Under the pieces are notes generated by a model, which had not been told where the DNA came from, did no database searches, and worked only from the letters and a program-made list of their open reading frames with translations. A stretch of 64,000 nucleotides of DNA, taken from positions 4,526,001 to 4,590,000 of the forward strand of contig JANFAH010000001.1 in assembly GCA_024663395.1 (NCBI GenBank). The letters are read 5' to 3'. This DNA comes from Pisolithus tinctorius. Its lineage: Eukaryota; Basidiomycota; Agaricomycetes; Boletales; Pisolithaceae. Below are positions 22,202 to 33,936 of the stretch, in pieces (the stretch's first letter is position 1; each line of letters starts with the position of its first letter). Made by a program: the position numbers and the translations under genes.

Positions 22202-23448
22202 ATGTCTCCCCAGTGACAGAGCAAAACTCCCCAGCTAACCCCCAGCCACATCTGCAACTACTCCCAAGTCGCAGATGAAGAGCTGGTTGTTCTCACTGAT
22301 GACTCCACTGACACCAAGCAAGAGAAGTCCACAGAGAAGGCATGCTGACGAGAGGAGGCAGAGCGGAGAGAGAGAGAGCACAAGGCCAAGCGTGAGGAGG
22401 CCAAGAGGCAGAAGGTGGAGGAGGAGCGGTTGGAGGCAGAGCGGAAGAAGGGAGCGGAAGAGGAGGCTCAGAGGAGAAGGGCAACAGAGGAAGAGGAGGC
22501 TCGTAAGAAGAGGGCGGCAGAGGAAGAGGCAGAGAGGCAGAGGCAGAGAGCCCAGGCCAGGCAGGATGAGGCTGTCCAGAGGTGAGTAGCAGATTACTGC
22601 GAGTCAGGTTGAGCTGACCTATTTTTTTTTTTTTTTTGACCTTACTCTATTTCAGGTTAACCGGCGCAGTGTACAACATCAACACCACCCAGAAGGTCCC
22701 TGGGGCCTCTGTGGTGGTCACCACGACCAAGAGAGCCCCCTGCACTCACTGTATAGCGAGTCTGACGGTGGGGCAGTGCAAGCTGGGGCAAGGTAAGACC
22801 AGGGCCTGCATGCCCTGTCATAACAAGAAGAAGATGTGCAGTTGGACATGGGAAGAGGCGACGGCAGGGCCCTCATGGAAGAGAGCAGGGACAGGGAGCT
22901 CCTGAGGAGAGAAGAAGAAGAGGATGCGAGGGAAGGGGAAGGAGAAAGTGCCAGAGATGGAGGAAGCAGACAACAAGTGGGAGATAGGCGGAGAAGACGA
23001 GGAGGAGCCAGCAACACCGCATGAGGGACCCTTAGGAGCGGGGGTCTCCTCCTGGTGGATGGAGTGGGAGTGGGAGTGGCAGCTGCAGGCTGCAGAGAGG
23101 TACGTGGCAGTGCATGAGAAGGCTGTGACAGCCTTCGAGAGGATGGTAAGGGCAGCAGAGTGGATGGTGGAGGCCACAGAGCAGACAGCCAATGAGTGGG
23201 GGCTGTACTGTGAGTGGGTGGAATGGGCAGAGATGAGGAGGAGGGAGGATGCATGAGAGGCCAGGATGGCTGAGCTCGAGCACACAGGTGGAGGTTGGAA
23301 GAGGCCTCAGTCAGAGGCAGTGGAGGACAAGAACGAGGAAGCAGACGAAGGTGCAGAGGGGGATAACAAGGAAGAGGAAGAAGTCAGAGGAGAGAAGGAA
23401 GGTGGAGAAGAACAGGAGGGTGGCAGAGGACAAGCGATGGAAGAGTAG
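22202..23448 (+). pseudogene. Antisense accessory gene of element E (coiled coil plus six-cysteine cluster)
   Basis: Exon 1 is 22202-22581, the intron 22582-22655 (GTGAGT to TTTCAG, with a long T run), and exon 2 is 22656-23448, for about 390 codons. In-frame TGAs are at 22214, 22346, 22903 and 23254. Near the start NYSQVADEE parallels NWSQVSED of A. A strongly charged E/R/K/A helix of about 80 residues follows. Exon 2 has C-x2-C-x8-C-x9-C-x2-C-x6-C, a looser version of the family-1 cluster, then a W/E/A-rich helix and an acidic tail. The intron is about 35 codons upstream of the cysteines rather than adjacent. Position and orientation match A and B, so I regard it as a diverged homologue. 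Confidence 0.7.
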
Positions 23449-23647
23449 AGTAGTTTTCTTTTTTTTTCTTTTTTTTTTTTTTTTTTTGTCTTTAGTTTGT
23501 ATATAGTGTACTACTGCGAGATAGACTTGTGACCTTGTTTGTGACTCTGAGAAATGAAATGGATAAGCAGAGAAAATTCTAAAGTACTTAAGGTAGTTCA
23601 GTAAGAGGCAGAGTTGGCCCGTGGAGGAGGATTATGTAGGCGGAGTA

Positions 23648-25099
23648 TTATGGCAGAGGTTGGTATGGGCCAGGTTTGTGTGGATAGCATTCATGGAAAG
23701 CGGATACTATGTTGGAAGTGTGATCTAGCTCAGTTGCAAGCAACCAAGAGGTTTCTTCGTTGGTGTTCTCATAACCAGCCCAGCGGACTAGATACAAGAG
23801 TTGACAGTGGCAGTGATGGCGGTCCACCTTAGAGTCAAGTATCTCTGATACTTCGTACTCAAGGTCACCAACAACATCCACTGGCAGAGGCAGAGGTTGT
23901 TGTTGGTTTGGGAAAGGGTTAGTCACCATGGCTTCCAGTTGTGAGACATGGAAGACTGGATGTACCAAGCACATAGAGTCAGGGAGCTTAAGGGTGACAG
24001 AATGCATACCTGGCCTGGCCAAGATGGTGAATGGACCTAAGTACTTTTCAGAGAGTTTTTCCAAAGGACGAGTGGAGCGGAAGTACTTGGCTTTGATGTA
24101 GGCCTGTTCTCCAACCTTAAACTCAGGCAGAGGTATGTGCTTGGCATCCGCTGGACCCTGGTAGTGCTGCTGAGCAGTGGACATTTTGGAGTGGAGGAAG
24201 TCATGAAGGGCAGAGAGCTCAATGACATAGTCATGAGCCCTTGGAGAAGTGAAGTCTTGGTCAGGGACCACAGACAGGTTTGGATGGTATCCCTTGTTAG
24301 CAAAGAAGGGAGAAACTCCAGTAGTTGCACTTGGTGTGTTGTTGAAAGCAAACTCCACTAGAGGTAACAGCTCAGCCCAGTTGTCTTGTTGGTAGTTGCA
24401 GTAGACATGAAGGTACTGTTTGAGGGTCTGGTTCATTCACTTGGTCTGGCCATTGCCTTCTGGGTGGTAACCCGAAGTGAAGTGAAGACGCATATCAAGG
24501 GCCTTTCCTAGAGAGCAGAAGAAGTGTGAGACAAACTCAGGACCTCTGTCAGAGGTGACATTAGCTGGAACTCTGTGCTTGGAGAAGACATGGGTTAGGA
24601 AGAGCTTAGCGAGTTTGGCAGAGGTGACAGAGTCATGGGTGGGGATGAACACCACTTGCTTTGAGAGGTGGTCCACTACCACAAGTATGGCGGAGTAGCC
24701 ATTGGAGTTGGGGAGGTGTTTGCTGCATCCACAGGCAGTGCAGGACCTGACATATTCTTTCACATCAGAGCAGAGGTTAGGCCACATGTAGTCCCTGCAG
24801 ACGAGTTCTAGGGTGTGGTTTTGCCCGAAATGGCCTGCTAGAGGATGGTCATGCTTAAACCGAAGCACTTGAAGGTGGAGGTCATCAATGTCAGGGACAA
24901 AGATGCGACTGTTGGAGTCCAGGGACCACCAAGGCTTAGTTGGAGTTGGAAGATGGCTGGTGGAGACAGGGTCGGAGGGTAGGGCGGAGATGATGTTGGA
25001 GTGCAAGCACTCAACATCGAAGACCATGGTGGCACAGAGCACAGGTGCCATGAGGGTGGTGGTACGGAGGGACAACGTGAGTTGCTCCTGTGTAAACAT
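23648..25099 (-). pseudogene. pol: Element E integrase and chromodomain
   Basis: Two in-phase frames (25099-24437 and 24436-23648) carry the zinc domain HFGQNHTLELVCRDY...CTACGC, SDRGPEFVSHFF, HPEGNGQTK and a chromodomain with LVRWAGYENTNEETSW. The first catalytic aspartate region is shortened: after CTACGCSKHLPNSNGYSA the stretch with MDFIEQLP is missing. A stop lies near 24437. Confidence 0.87.
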
Positions 25100-25168
25100 A
25101 GGGCAGAGATTATGAGGATTTACCTGTGTGTAGTCCCTATCCCCCCCTTGTGGGTAGATGTCCCAACG

Positions 25169-26552
25169 TCACATAAGTGCATCAGGTTTGGCTCCAAGGT
25201 GGCCAGGTTGGAAGCAGATGGAAAGGTTGAACTGGGAAAGGTACTCTGACCAGTGGGCCTGTTGATGGGTGAGAACCTTAGAGGTGGAGAAATACTCAAG
25301 GTTTTTGTGGTCCATCACCATGTCAACAGGTAAGGCAGAACCTTCCAGGTAATGCCACCAATGGTGGAAAGCCTCGAAGATAGCCAACAGCTCCTTGTCA
25401 TGGGTATCATAGTTGAGTTCTGGTGCAGTCATGGTGTGAGAGTAGAAAGCGACTGGGTGGAGTTCACCGTCAGAGCAGGTGATCGACAAAATGCCAGCAA
25501 TGGCATAGTCAGAGGTGTCAGTTTCAACTGTAAGCAGAGCATCAGGAACCCAATGAGTGAGGATAGGAGTGGAGCTGAAGGCATCCTTCAGGTGGAGGAA
25601 AGCGGAGTGGCACTCCTCGGAAAAGTTCCAAGGAGCACCCTTTTGCATGAGGCAAGTGAGTGGAACGACAATGTTGGAGTAGTTATTAATGAATCGTCTG
25701 TAGAAATTTGCAAAACCAAGGAAAGACTGGATGTCTCACACCTTCCGCAGCTCAGGCCAGTCGTGGACTGCCTGGACCTTCTCAGTGGACATGGTGAGAC
25801 CAGAGGGAGAAAGAACATAACCAAGGTACTCAATGGATTTGGAGTGAAACTCGCACTTCTCCAGCTTGGCATAAAGGCCATGCTTTCGAAGGTGGTGGAG
25901 TACCTCTTTTATGTGTTCATGATGCGACTCCATGTCCTGCGAATGGATTAGGATGTCATCGAGGTATACCATGATGCAGACATTGAGCATGTCTGCAAAG
26001 ATGCTATTGACAAATCACTGGAAAGCCACAGGTGCGTTAGTCAGACCAAATGGCATTACCTGCCACTCATAAGAACCATAACGAGTGCGGAAAGCCATTT
26101 TCCATTCATCTCCATCTGCGATGTGGACCAGATGATAGGCATGGTGGAGGTCGATCTTGGTATAGACTTTAGTGCAGCTTGGAGAGTCGAGTAGGTCAGA
26201 GATGAGCAGCAGCAGATAGTGGTCTTTTTTTCGTGATTTTATTGAGTCCTCAATAATCTACGCAGAGGCAGAGTGAACCCATGAGCAAGGTGGATTGTTT
26301 GATGAAACCACAGCCAAGATGCTCGTCAATGAAGGTGCGGAGAGCCTCAAGCTCTGGTGGAGAAAGAGAGTAGATTGTACCAATGGGTGGAGAAGCTCCT
26401 TCCTCGAGGTCGATCTTGAGATCAAACGAGCGGTATGGCAGAAGTTCTGTGGCCTTGTCTTTACTAAAGATGTCGGCAAACTCGTGATACTCAGGAGGAA
26501 CCGAAGAGAGGTCAGGAGGTGGAGAAGAGGCGGTGGATGTGCGAAGCTTCAC
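25169..26552 (-). pseudogene. pol: Element E reverse transcriptase and RNase H
   Basis: RT starts with VPPEYHEFADIFSKDKATEL (near 26500). The block with KKDGS is deleted down to GSLCLCVDY, and a frame change occurs at a T run near 26225. The catalytic box MVYLDDILIHS is intact near 25965. RNase H (25648-25169) shows ETDTSDYAI, HDKELLAIFEAF and MVMDHKNLEY. At least two frameshifts and stops near 25736 and 25649 inactivate it. Confidence 0.85.
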
Positions 26553-27216
26553 ATCATCAGCAGAGAGCTGTAAGCGGAACTGTCTAGAGCCAGGGAGAGC
26601 ACAGGCTCTGACATATGCAGCAGCATTGATGAGTGAGACGAGCGCAGCGAGTCTGTTGGAGGTGCAGTCAGAGCTGCAAACAGAGTGGAGGGTGTCGGAT
26701 CCAGGGCGGAGGTTGCAGTGGAAGGTGATGAAGGCGCTTGGGGTGTCGGCATTCCCTGTAACGATGGTTTGAATGATATACTGCCCAGTACCCAGTCAAT
26801 CGACAGATTGAAGCAGGTGAGCCAGTTGTGTCCTAATACCAGCGAACATGAAGAATCCAACAGAGTAACATAAAATGAAATGGAATTGACATCGCTGGAA
26901 GGAAAGTGGAGGGAAAGATCTACTTCTTGGGAAATGACAGCATTTGTACGACCATCAAACAAGTGGAGCAGAATTGGCAGAGAAACGGAGGAAACAGGAA
27001 TGACATATTTTTTGATTATAGACAGGTCTACAAAACCATGAGAAGAACCAGAATCGATCAACGCAGAAACAGTATCATTGGAATAGTCAAGAAGAGTTGC
27101 AGATGGAAGTAAAGAATTGGGACTAGAAAGAGCAGATGTGTTGAGTCGGGTGTCCAGTTGCACACAGTTGGGATCAACACTTCCTCCAGGCTGTGCGAGC
27201 TCCCTGGAGGAGTGGA
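26549..27216 (-). pseudogene. pol: Element E aspartic protease (gag -1 frame)
   Basis: [12 protein letters not shown] (active site) lies near 27060 and LVLGHNWL near 26830. The frame is open from the end of gag and shifted -1 to it. A 1-bp frameshift near 26655 puts the conserved INAAAYV linker out of frame, so the last 35 codons of the open frame are not native. Confidence 0.83.
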
Positions 27217-28500
27217 CTAATTTTTTGGCTCTGCCTTCTCTGCAGGTGGAGTAGGTGGAGTTCCAGCCATAGCTGCACAGGCTTTGGCTGTGCGAGAGGT
27301 GGACTTGGGACAGTCCTTGGCAGAGTGGCCAGCCTCACCACAGAAGAGGCAGAGGTTGTTCTTCATCCTGCACTGGCGTTCAGCAGAGGTGAGTTTGCCA
27401 TCCTTGCCCAGAAGATGGGCAATATCAGACTTGGGCATGTTGGACTTTGGCGGATCTTTCTGTTTGCCCTTGCCCTTGGTGTTGGACTTTGGAGTGGAGG
27501 ACAAGGACGATGATTTAGTTTTATTGTTGGAGTTGGAAGACTGCAACTTGTCGGAGGCGGACTTGGTGGTGCACAAGATCTCTGCTTTGCGCTCCCAGTA
27601 GCATGCATCGATGGTCTGAGCGAGTTTGCAGAGTTGTGTGAGGGTAGAAGGTTTTCTGACGTGAGCAATCTTGTCCTTGATGCGGTCTGGAAGTCCATTA
27701 TAGAAGTGGTGGCAGATTGCACCGACACTGTAGTCCTTGACTTGTGAAGCCCAGTGATTGAACTCTACAATGTATTTGGTAATTCAAGAACCATCCTTCA
27801 TGGTGAGGTTCTTGAGTTGTTGGACAGCATCCACTATGACATCATGCAGACCAAAATTAGTTGTGAGCTCTTGTAAGAACTCATGGTAGTCGTCCATCCA
27901 GAGTGGGTGGTCATAGTTGTTGGGATTTAGTAGATCTGGCTCGAACCAAGCCAGAGCCATACCCTTGAGATAAGACTGAGTGAAGGTAACCTTTGCTCAG
28001 TTGGAATGGAATGTGCGAGGGCGGTCTTGGAAGTTCAACTCGCATTGTACGAGGAACTCACAGAGTTTCTTAGGGTCAGAGCCATCGAAGGTGTCAGGCT
28101 CATGGACCTTGGTTTTTGGAGCAGAGTCCCCAGTGCATGAACTAGACCATGCAAGTGCATGGACAGCTCTAGCAAGAGCTATGAGGGGATCCTCTGGTGG
28201 CTCAGCTGGGTCTTCAGGGATATCCCAGTCACCACTGCCCCTGCTGTTGGGATCACCATCAGGATAATCAGGGTCAGGGTCGGGTCCATCATCTCGATTA
28301 CGAGGAGGCGGAGTATGGAAGGTTGTTGGGTGGAGGTTGGAGTGACCAGCTTGCGAAGCACTTTCGCCTTCAGTGTGAGAGCAGCGTCAAGCAGAGAAAG
28401 ACTGGAATTGTTCAACGATGGAAGGGAGTCGACATGGATTAGCTAGCGCAACAGCAAGGTTCTCAGCGACCTCTCTCTGGGATTGAGCTCGAGTTCTCAT
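27217..28500 (-). pseudogene. gag: Element E gag
   Basis: It starts at ATG 28500 (MRTRAQSQREVAEN). The capsid block has KKLCEFLVQCELNFQDRP, GMALAWFEPDLL and CKLAQTIDACYWERK. A K/S-rich linker and the zinc knuckle [14 protein letters not shown] (C-x2-C-x4-H-x4-C) follow. TGA codons at 28389-28387, 27999-27997 and 27786-27784 interrupt it. It ends TAG at 27219-27217. Confidence 0.85.
27220..27226 (-). promoter_or_regulatory. Putative -1 frameshift site, A AAA AAT, at the gag end of E
   Basis: The gag end reads CCA AAA AAT TAG. The heptamer A AAA AAT is in frame and directly precedes the stop, and the -1 frame continues into the protease. Confidence 0.6.
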
Positions 28501-28561
28501 AATGGTGTAAGTTTTTTGGAAGACAGAAAACGAGATCGTACAAGTGTGAGTACAAATATAC

Positions 28562-30223
28562 TGTCAAGTCTGGGCCTACTCCGACCAACTCCAATGCTAT
28601 ATAAGGTCTAGAGAGTGGTTCAGAAGCAAGTCTGTGAAGTACAGGTTTACCCTCGGGTGACTGGGCTTCAAGACCGGGTGACAGGGGCTAAGTCCGAGTG
28701 GCCAGAATCAAGGCCGGGAGACAGGGGCCAAGTCCGGTTAGACCGGAGTTAAGGCCGGAGGTCAGGGGCTAAGTCCGGAGGACCGGACTTAAGGCCGGGA
28801 GCGCGGGAACAAGACCGGTAGCGTGGGAAACCGACCGGTCTTGGGGTGCACACAGGGGGAAGCCGGTCCGGGGTTGGATCTACCTCCCTTGGTCTCAGCT
28901 TATGTGCTGTACCCTTATGCAAGCCAGGGAGAGGTCCGGGACAGGAGCTGGGAATAGCTTAAGGCTTGGCCTTAGCTATAGAGTAGTCTCGAGGGGTAGT
29001 ATGGAGTTGAGGGTAATACTAAGTTGATATTCTGACTGAGGGTGCTACGAAGTATGTACAGGGGTTAAATACATGAGGCCGGTCCGGGATAATGAACATA
29101 GAGCCGGACTTGTGAATAAGCTATTAGTGAGATGATTAGCAAGACGAGGATAGCCACAGTGGCTATGCAGAGGCTAATAGCCAAAGTCCGGGTGACCGGC
29201 ATAACCAGGGTCGGACACAGGATTGTACAGTAAGCAAAGTCTGATGAACAGGCTAGACCAAATATAGTACAAACAAAGGGAAACAGACCGGAGTTATGTC
29301 CAGGTGACCCGGACATAGACCTGGGAGGACCGGGGTGGAGCAGCACAAGGCCGGGAGGCCGAAATGGACCGGAGATAGGGGTAAAACACCGGACTTAAGT
29401 TATTTAGACCGGAGTTGGGTTTCCTAGGGCTGGGGTTGAGTTCTCTAGGCCGGAATTAGGTTTTCTAGGCTGGACTGGGACCGGACTTGACCGGAGATAG
29501 GGGCTAGGGGTCCGGACTGGACTGGGACTGAGTCCAAGAGTCATGGATATGACAAAGTCCAACACAAAGGAACAGAACTCCGACTGGTGGAGTGGTGGCA
29601 GGAACGAAGGCCACTGAGACACAGGTGGAGTGGAGTGTGGGCATTGGGTTTAGCTCATGTGCTACCCCCTTGCATGATCTCAGCCCTCGTATTTCAGGGG
29701 GAGAGTATAGATGGAGAGTCAGAGATAACTCCGACAGGCAGAAGATGGAATCAGAGGGAGTAGGAACTAAGTTGATATTCATACTGAGGGATGGCGGAGT
29801 ATGATACATGCTTTTATACTACTACGGAGGTACAGTAACCGGAATTGGAACTGACATATGGAGACCCAGAAATTTTCAAGTAAAAACTTCCTAGACAACG
29901 AATGAAGGGTAGATGGAGGACATATGAACAGGTAACATAGAACATCCAGAAAAGGAAACAGTCCAGGTGCTGGACCATGCGGTGCATGCGCTGTGGAGTA
30001 CCTGACTGCGCACTGTCAGGGAGAAGTCCGAAGGTAGTCACATGACCCCTCAGAGAAGGGTCCTCCCAGTCCAGTAGGAGAGCAACACAAGTCTGACAGC
30101 AGTCAGAGCAGAGATGGTTTGTAGACAATAGAAGGTGGGTGGAGTTGGTGCAGAGTGAGCGAACGACCAGTGGAAAAGGGTGCAGAGTTAGTGATGATGC
30201 AGGATGAATGCATGGTCATGACA
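28562..30223 (-). repeat. 5' LTR of element E, split by solo LTR F
   Basis: Pieces 28562-28632 and 29560-30223 total 735 bp, the same as the 3' LTR. The interruption is flanked by AAGTC on both sides. Confidence 0.9.
28633..29554 (-). repeat. F: solo LTR of family 4 (922 bp)
   Basis: Starts TGTGAAGTACAGG and ends GGATATGACA on the + strand, with a perfect TSD AAGTC (28628-28632 and 29555-29559). It is related to the LTR of element G at 30326 in the opposite orientation. It is still CpG-rich, with many CCGG tetramers. Confidence 0.9.
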
Positions 30224-30263
30224 AATTGAGCCAGTCTGGGGTGGTCTGGGCACAGTTGTGACA

Positions 30264-30325
30264 GTAACCCTCTGAGCATATTTCCCTATGGAACCTCAAG
30301 GGTTTGGTTCCTAAGAGGGGGATAA
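30264..30325 (+). other. 3' end of element G internal region with polypurine tract
   Basis: The stretch ends AAGAGGGGGATAA just before the LTR of G, the same tract as in A. The rest of G upstream is cut off by the family-3 LTR ending at 30263. Confidence 0.6.
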
Positions 30326-31927
30326 TGTCACATCCATGACTCTTGGACTCAAGCCTGGTCCAGTCCAGACCACTAGCCCCTATCTCCTGTCAAGACTGGA
30401 CCTAGTCTGACCTATAAAACTCAACTCCAGCCCTAAGTAACCCATCTCTGGCCTATATAACTCCAGTCCAATATTTTACCCCTATCTCCAGTCCACTCTG
30501 CCTCTTGGCCTTGTGCTGCTCCATCCTGCTCCTCCCAGGTCCATGTCTGGGTCACCTGGACATAACTCTGGTCTGTTTTCTGATGTTTGTGCTATATTTA
30601 GTTTTAGTCCTCTTGCCTGATCTCTGCTTACTGTATGAATCCTGTGTCCAACTCTGGTTATGCCAGTCACCTGGACTTTGGCTATTAGTCTCAGCACAGC
30701 CTCTGTGGTTGTCCACCCCTTGCTAATCATCCTGCTAATAGCTTGTTAACAAGTTTGGCTCTATGTTTGTTACTCCAGACCAGTCTCATGTATTTAACCC
30801 CTGTACATACTGTGTAGCACTGTCATAACTGTGCGTTCACTCTAGGTCTTTACTCACTCTGCACCCTCTTCTGCCAGTCATTCGCTCACTCCGCACCAAC
30901 TCTGCCCAACTTCTGTCTGTTACAAGTCATCTCCACCCCGACTGCTGTTGGAGTTGTGTTGTTCTCCTACCAGACCGAGCGGGCCATTCTTTGAGGGGTC
31001 ATGTGACTGTCTTCGGACTTCTCCCTGACAGCACGCAGTCAGGTACTCCGCAGTGCACACACCACATGGTCCAGCATCTGGACTGTTTCCTTTTCTGGAT
31101 GTTCTATGTTACCCACTCGTATGTCCTCTGTCTACCCTTCATTTGTCATCTAGGAAGTTTTTACTTGAAAATTTCCAAGTCTCCATTTGTCAGTTCTGAT
31201 TCTGGTTACTGTACCTCTGTAGTAGTATAAAAGCATGTATCATACTCTGCCATTCCTCAGTACGAATATCAACTTAGTTCCTACTCCCTCTGATTCCATC
31301 TTCTGCCTGTCGGAGTTACCTCCAACTCTCTGTCTGTACTCTCCCTCTGAAATATGAGGGCTGAGATCGTGCAAGGGGGTAGCGCATGAGCTAAACCTGA
31401 CGCCCTCACTCTGCTCCACCTTTGTCTCAGCGGTCTTCGTTCCTGCTGACACTCTGCTAGTCAGAGTTCTGTTCTTCTGTGTCGGACTTGCTTCCGAACC
31501 CTTCTCTAAACCTTGTTAAGCGTCAGAGTTGGTCAGAGTAGGCCCGGACTTGACAAGCACCTCAGTCAGAATATCAACTTAGTATTACCCTCAATTCTGT
31601 ATTACCCCTCAAGTCTACTCAATAGCTAGGCCAAGCCTTAAGCTATCCCTGACCCCTGTCCTGGACCTCTCCCCAGCTTGCATAAGGGTACAGCACATAA
31701 GCTGAGACCAAGGGAGGTAGATCCAACCCAAGACCAGCTTCCCCCTGTGTGCACTCAGAGACTGGTCAGTTTTCCATGCTACCAGACTTATTCCTGTGCT
31801 CCTGGCCTTGACTCCAGACCTCCAGACTTGGCCCCTAACTCCCAGCCTCAACTCTGGTCCAACCAGAGTTAGCCCCTGTCACCTGGACTTGAAGCCCAGT
31901 CACCTGAGGGTAAACCCATACTTGACA
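30326..31927 (+). repeat. 3' LTR of element G (family 4), split by a family-2 solo LTR
   Basis: Starts TGTCACATCC and ends ACTTGACA. Without the inserted 740 bp it is 862 bp. It is similar to F and strongly CpG-depleted compared with it. Confidence 0.82.
30821..31555 (+). repeat. Solo LTR of family 2 (735 bp)
   Basis: TGTCATAACT to CTTGACA, with a perfect TSD AGCAC (30816-30820 and 31556-31560). It has the same length as the LTRs of E and lies in the opposite direction. Confidence 0.92.
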
Positions 31928-32105
31928 AGAATGCCCAGGAGCCATGGAGAATCTCCAACATGACATGGAGAATCCCCAGTGTGCCATGGAGAATCCCCAG
32001 GGGCCATGGAGAATCTCTATCATGTCATGGAGACTCCCCAACATGACATGAAGAATCCCCAAGAGCCACAGAGAATCCCCAGCATGACATGGAGAATCCC
32101 CAATG
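31928..32105. repeat. Short tandem array built on CATGGAGAATCCCCA
   Basis: About eight irregular units of roughly 20-25 bp, alternating with CATGACATGG. An inverted, shorter version is at 45903-45970. Related words occur in the hairpin-rich module M. Confidence 0.65.
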
Positions 32106-32351
32106 GGCTACATCAGAAAAACAACACTTTCTCTAAGTGGTCTAATAGTCTCCACTGCATCTATCAATGTCTTGATATCTGCAGCACTTGAGTGCTCATT
32201 GTCAAACATCATCTAATTCACACTGTCTTACCAACACATTTTTTTTTCTGTGGTCCTAATGTGGTCTGAAGGTGATTTATTAATATCTTCATGCCACTAT
32301 ATTACTGTAACTCTTCATTTATAGTACTCTATAGAACCATATGTGTCTTGC
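32106..32351. repeat. Repeat R, copy 1
   Basis: Non-coding sequence whose inverted copy is 45689-45902. It ends in AGTACTCTATAGAACCATATG, the same sequence that flanks the LTRs at 44246 and 46622. It is therefore an older substrate into which family-2 LTRs inserted. Confidence 0.6.
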
Positions 32352-33318
32352 TGTCAAGTCTGGGCCTACTCTGACCAACTCCAATGCTAGACAAGGTCTG
32401 GGAGAGGTACAGAAGCAAGTCTGACACAGAAGAACAGAACTCTGACTGGCAGAGTGTCAGCAGGGACAAAGTCTGCTGAGACAGAGGTGGAGTGGAATGA
32501 GGGCATTGGGTTTAGCTCATGTGCTACCCCCTTGCATGATCTCAGCCCTCATATTTCAGAGGCAGAGACCAGATGGATAGTTGGAGGTAACTCTAACAGA
32601 CAGAAGATGGAGAGAGAAGGAGTAGGAACTAAGTTGATATTTGTACTGAAGGACAGTGGAGTACAGTACATGCTTTTATACTGCTATGGAGGTACAGTAA
32701 TTGGAATCAGGACTGACATATGGAGGTAAATTTTCAAGTAAAACTTCCTAGACAACAAATGAAGGGAAGACAGAGAACATATGATGGGTAACACAGAACA
32801 ACCCAAAAAAGAAACAGTCCAGGTGCTGGACCATGTGGTGCACATGCTGTGGAGTACCTGACTACATGCTATCAAGGGGAAGTCTGAAGGGAGTTCACAT
32901 GTGTAACAACTGGTAGCCTTTTCACTTCTGCATTTCCTAGCTGCCCATATATATTCACCCTCTGGTTAGGGTTATGCTTTAGGGATGCTTAGTCATCTTG
33001 GACTTTTCCTTTTGCTTATAATATAATGCTTACATGATACTTAGTAAGGCTGTGCCTCACCTACACCATGAGTTTGCATTCATCCAATAGTGTAGTTTTC
33101 TCTTTTGTTTACTTCTTTCTTGAACATTCTCTCATGGCAGTATGTACAAACAGTAAGGCAGTATATAAGTCCCATCATTTGTCATAGCCAGTCTCTCTAA
33201 TCTAGTTCATTTTGAGCTTGGTCCTCCATCAATGGGTTCCACTCCCACACTCTCTGGTTTGAAGTGATAGCTGAGAAGACTTCATCTTTGGTTGCTTCAA
33301 CATGACCCTTCAGAGAAT
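32352..33318 (-). repeat. Truncated family-2 LTR split by a family-6 solo LTR
   Basis: Pieces 32352-32901 and 33305-33318 follow the E LTR. The copy then breaks off at the start of module M1. Confidence 0.75.
32902..33299 (+). repeat. Solo LTR of family 6 (398 bp)
   Basis: Starts TGTAACAACTGG, ends GTTGCTTCA, and has a TATA box (TATATAAG) at 33162-33169. A perfect duplication ACATG flanks it (32897-32901 and 33300-33304), and removing it restores the family-2 LTR. This is the only copy in the window. Confidence 0.82.
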
Positions 33319-33320
33319 GG

Positions 33321-33782
33321 CCTGGAGAATCCCCACCAGGACATGGCCTGGGAAAGTGGGTCTGTTTAGCCTGGGGAAAACCCAGTTTCACCCTGGAAAT
33401 CAGGTCTATTTAGCCTATGGGAAGCCCATGTTCTGCCTAGAAAGCATGTCTATTTAGCCTGGGGAAAACCTAGGTTCAGCCTAGAATTCAGGTCTATTTA
33501 GCCTGGGGAAAACCCAGATTCAATCTAGAAAGGGGGTCTATTTAGCCTGGAGAAAGCCCAATGTGGACCCCAGCTACCCTTTCATTTGATGTATAATATA
33601 TATATATTATGGAGGAAACATTTTCTCCAACCATATTAAATCACTGCTCTGGAGAATCTCCAGGCATGGTGGTGGAGAATCCCCAAAAGTTGGGATTTCC
33701 CAACAAAATGACACCAATTAGGTTAATACATCTATCAAAATCTCCAGACCTAATAGGTCTCCAAAGGGGGTTGACTGAAGTG
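33321..33782 (+). repeat. Hairpin module M1 (five minisatellite units)
   Basis: Five about 44-bp units containing TCTATTTAGCCTGGGGAAA are followed by TATATATA, palindromes and the end block GGGGTTGACTGAAGTG. Three other copies are 43710-44105, 46766-47245 and 62893-63689. Confidence 0.75.
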
Positions 33783-33936
33783 CCCAGCCCTTATCAACTC
33801 TGGCACTATGCATTGTTTTATAGATACCAAATTTGCAAATAAAATGTCTGTTCCCCTTTAACCCATTCTGCAAGTCCAGCTTTGGCTGTTTGACAGATCA
33901 TCCAACTCAGTTATCACTCAGGCAGCAGTCCCTCCA

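Larger units (their letters stand above)
21274..30223 (-). mobile_element. Element E: full-length family-2 chromovirus with antisense gene
   Basis: Both LTRs are exactly 735 bp once solo LTR F is removed from the 5' one. On the minus strand the order is LTR, gag, protease, RT, RNase H, integrase and chromodomain, with a gene on the + strand between pol and the 3' LTR. Target duplications are AATAG (21269-21273) and AATTG (30224-30228), one mismatch. Pol has frameshifts, a deletion and stops, so it is inactive. Confidence 0.93.
20723..30263 (-). repeat. Family-3 LTR split by element E
   Basis: The two pieces, 20723-21273 and 30229-30263, add up to 586 bp, matching the 584 bp of the copy at 36135-42520. 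It begins TGTTAAGTCC and ends TTGTGACA. Element E sits between them with duplications AATAG and AATTG. The right end abuts the 3' end of element G. Confidence 0.85.

Noticed and set aside
22718..23285. Minus-strand frames rich in serine and proline opposite the accessory gene of E
   Set aside because: Complement of a charged, E/R-rich coding sequence; typical antisense shadow.
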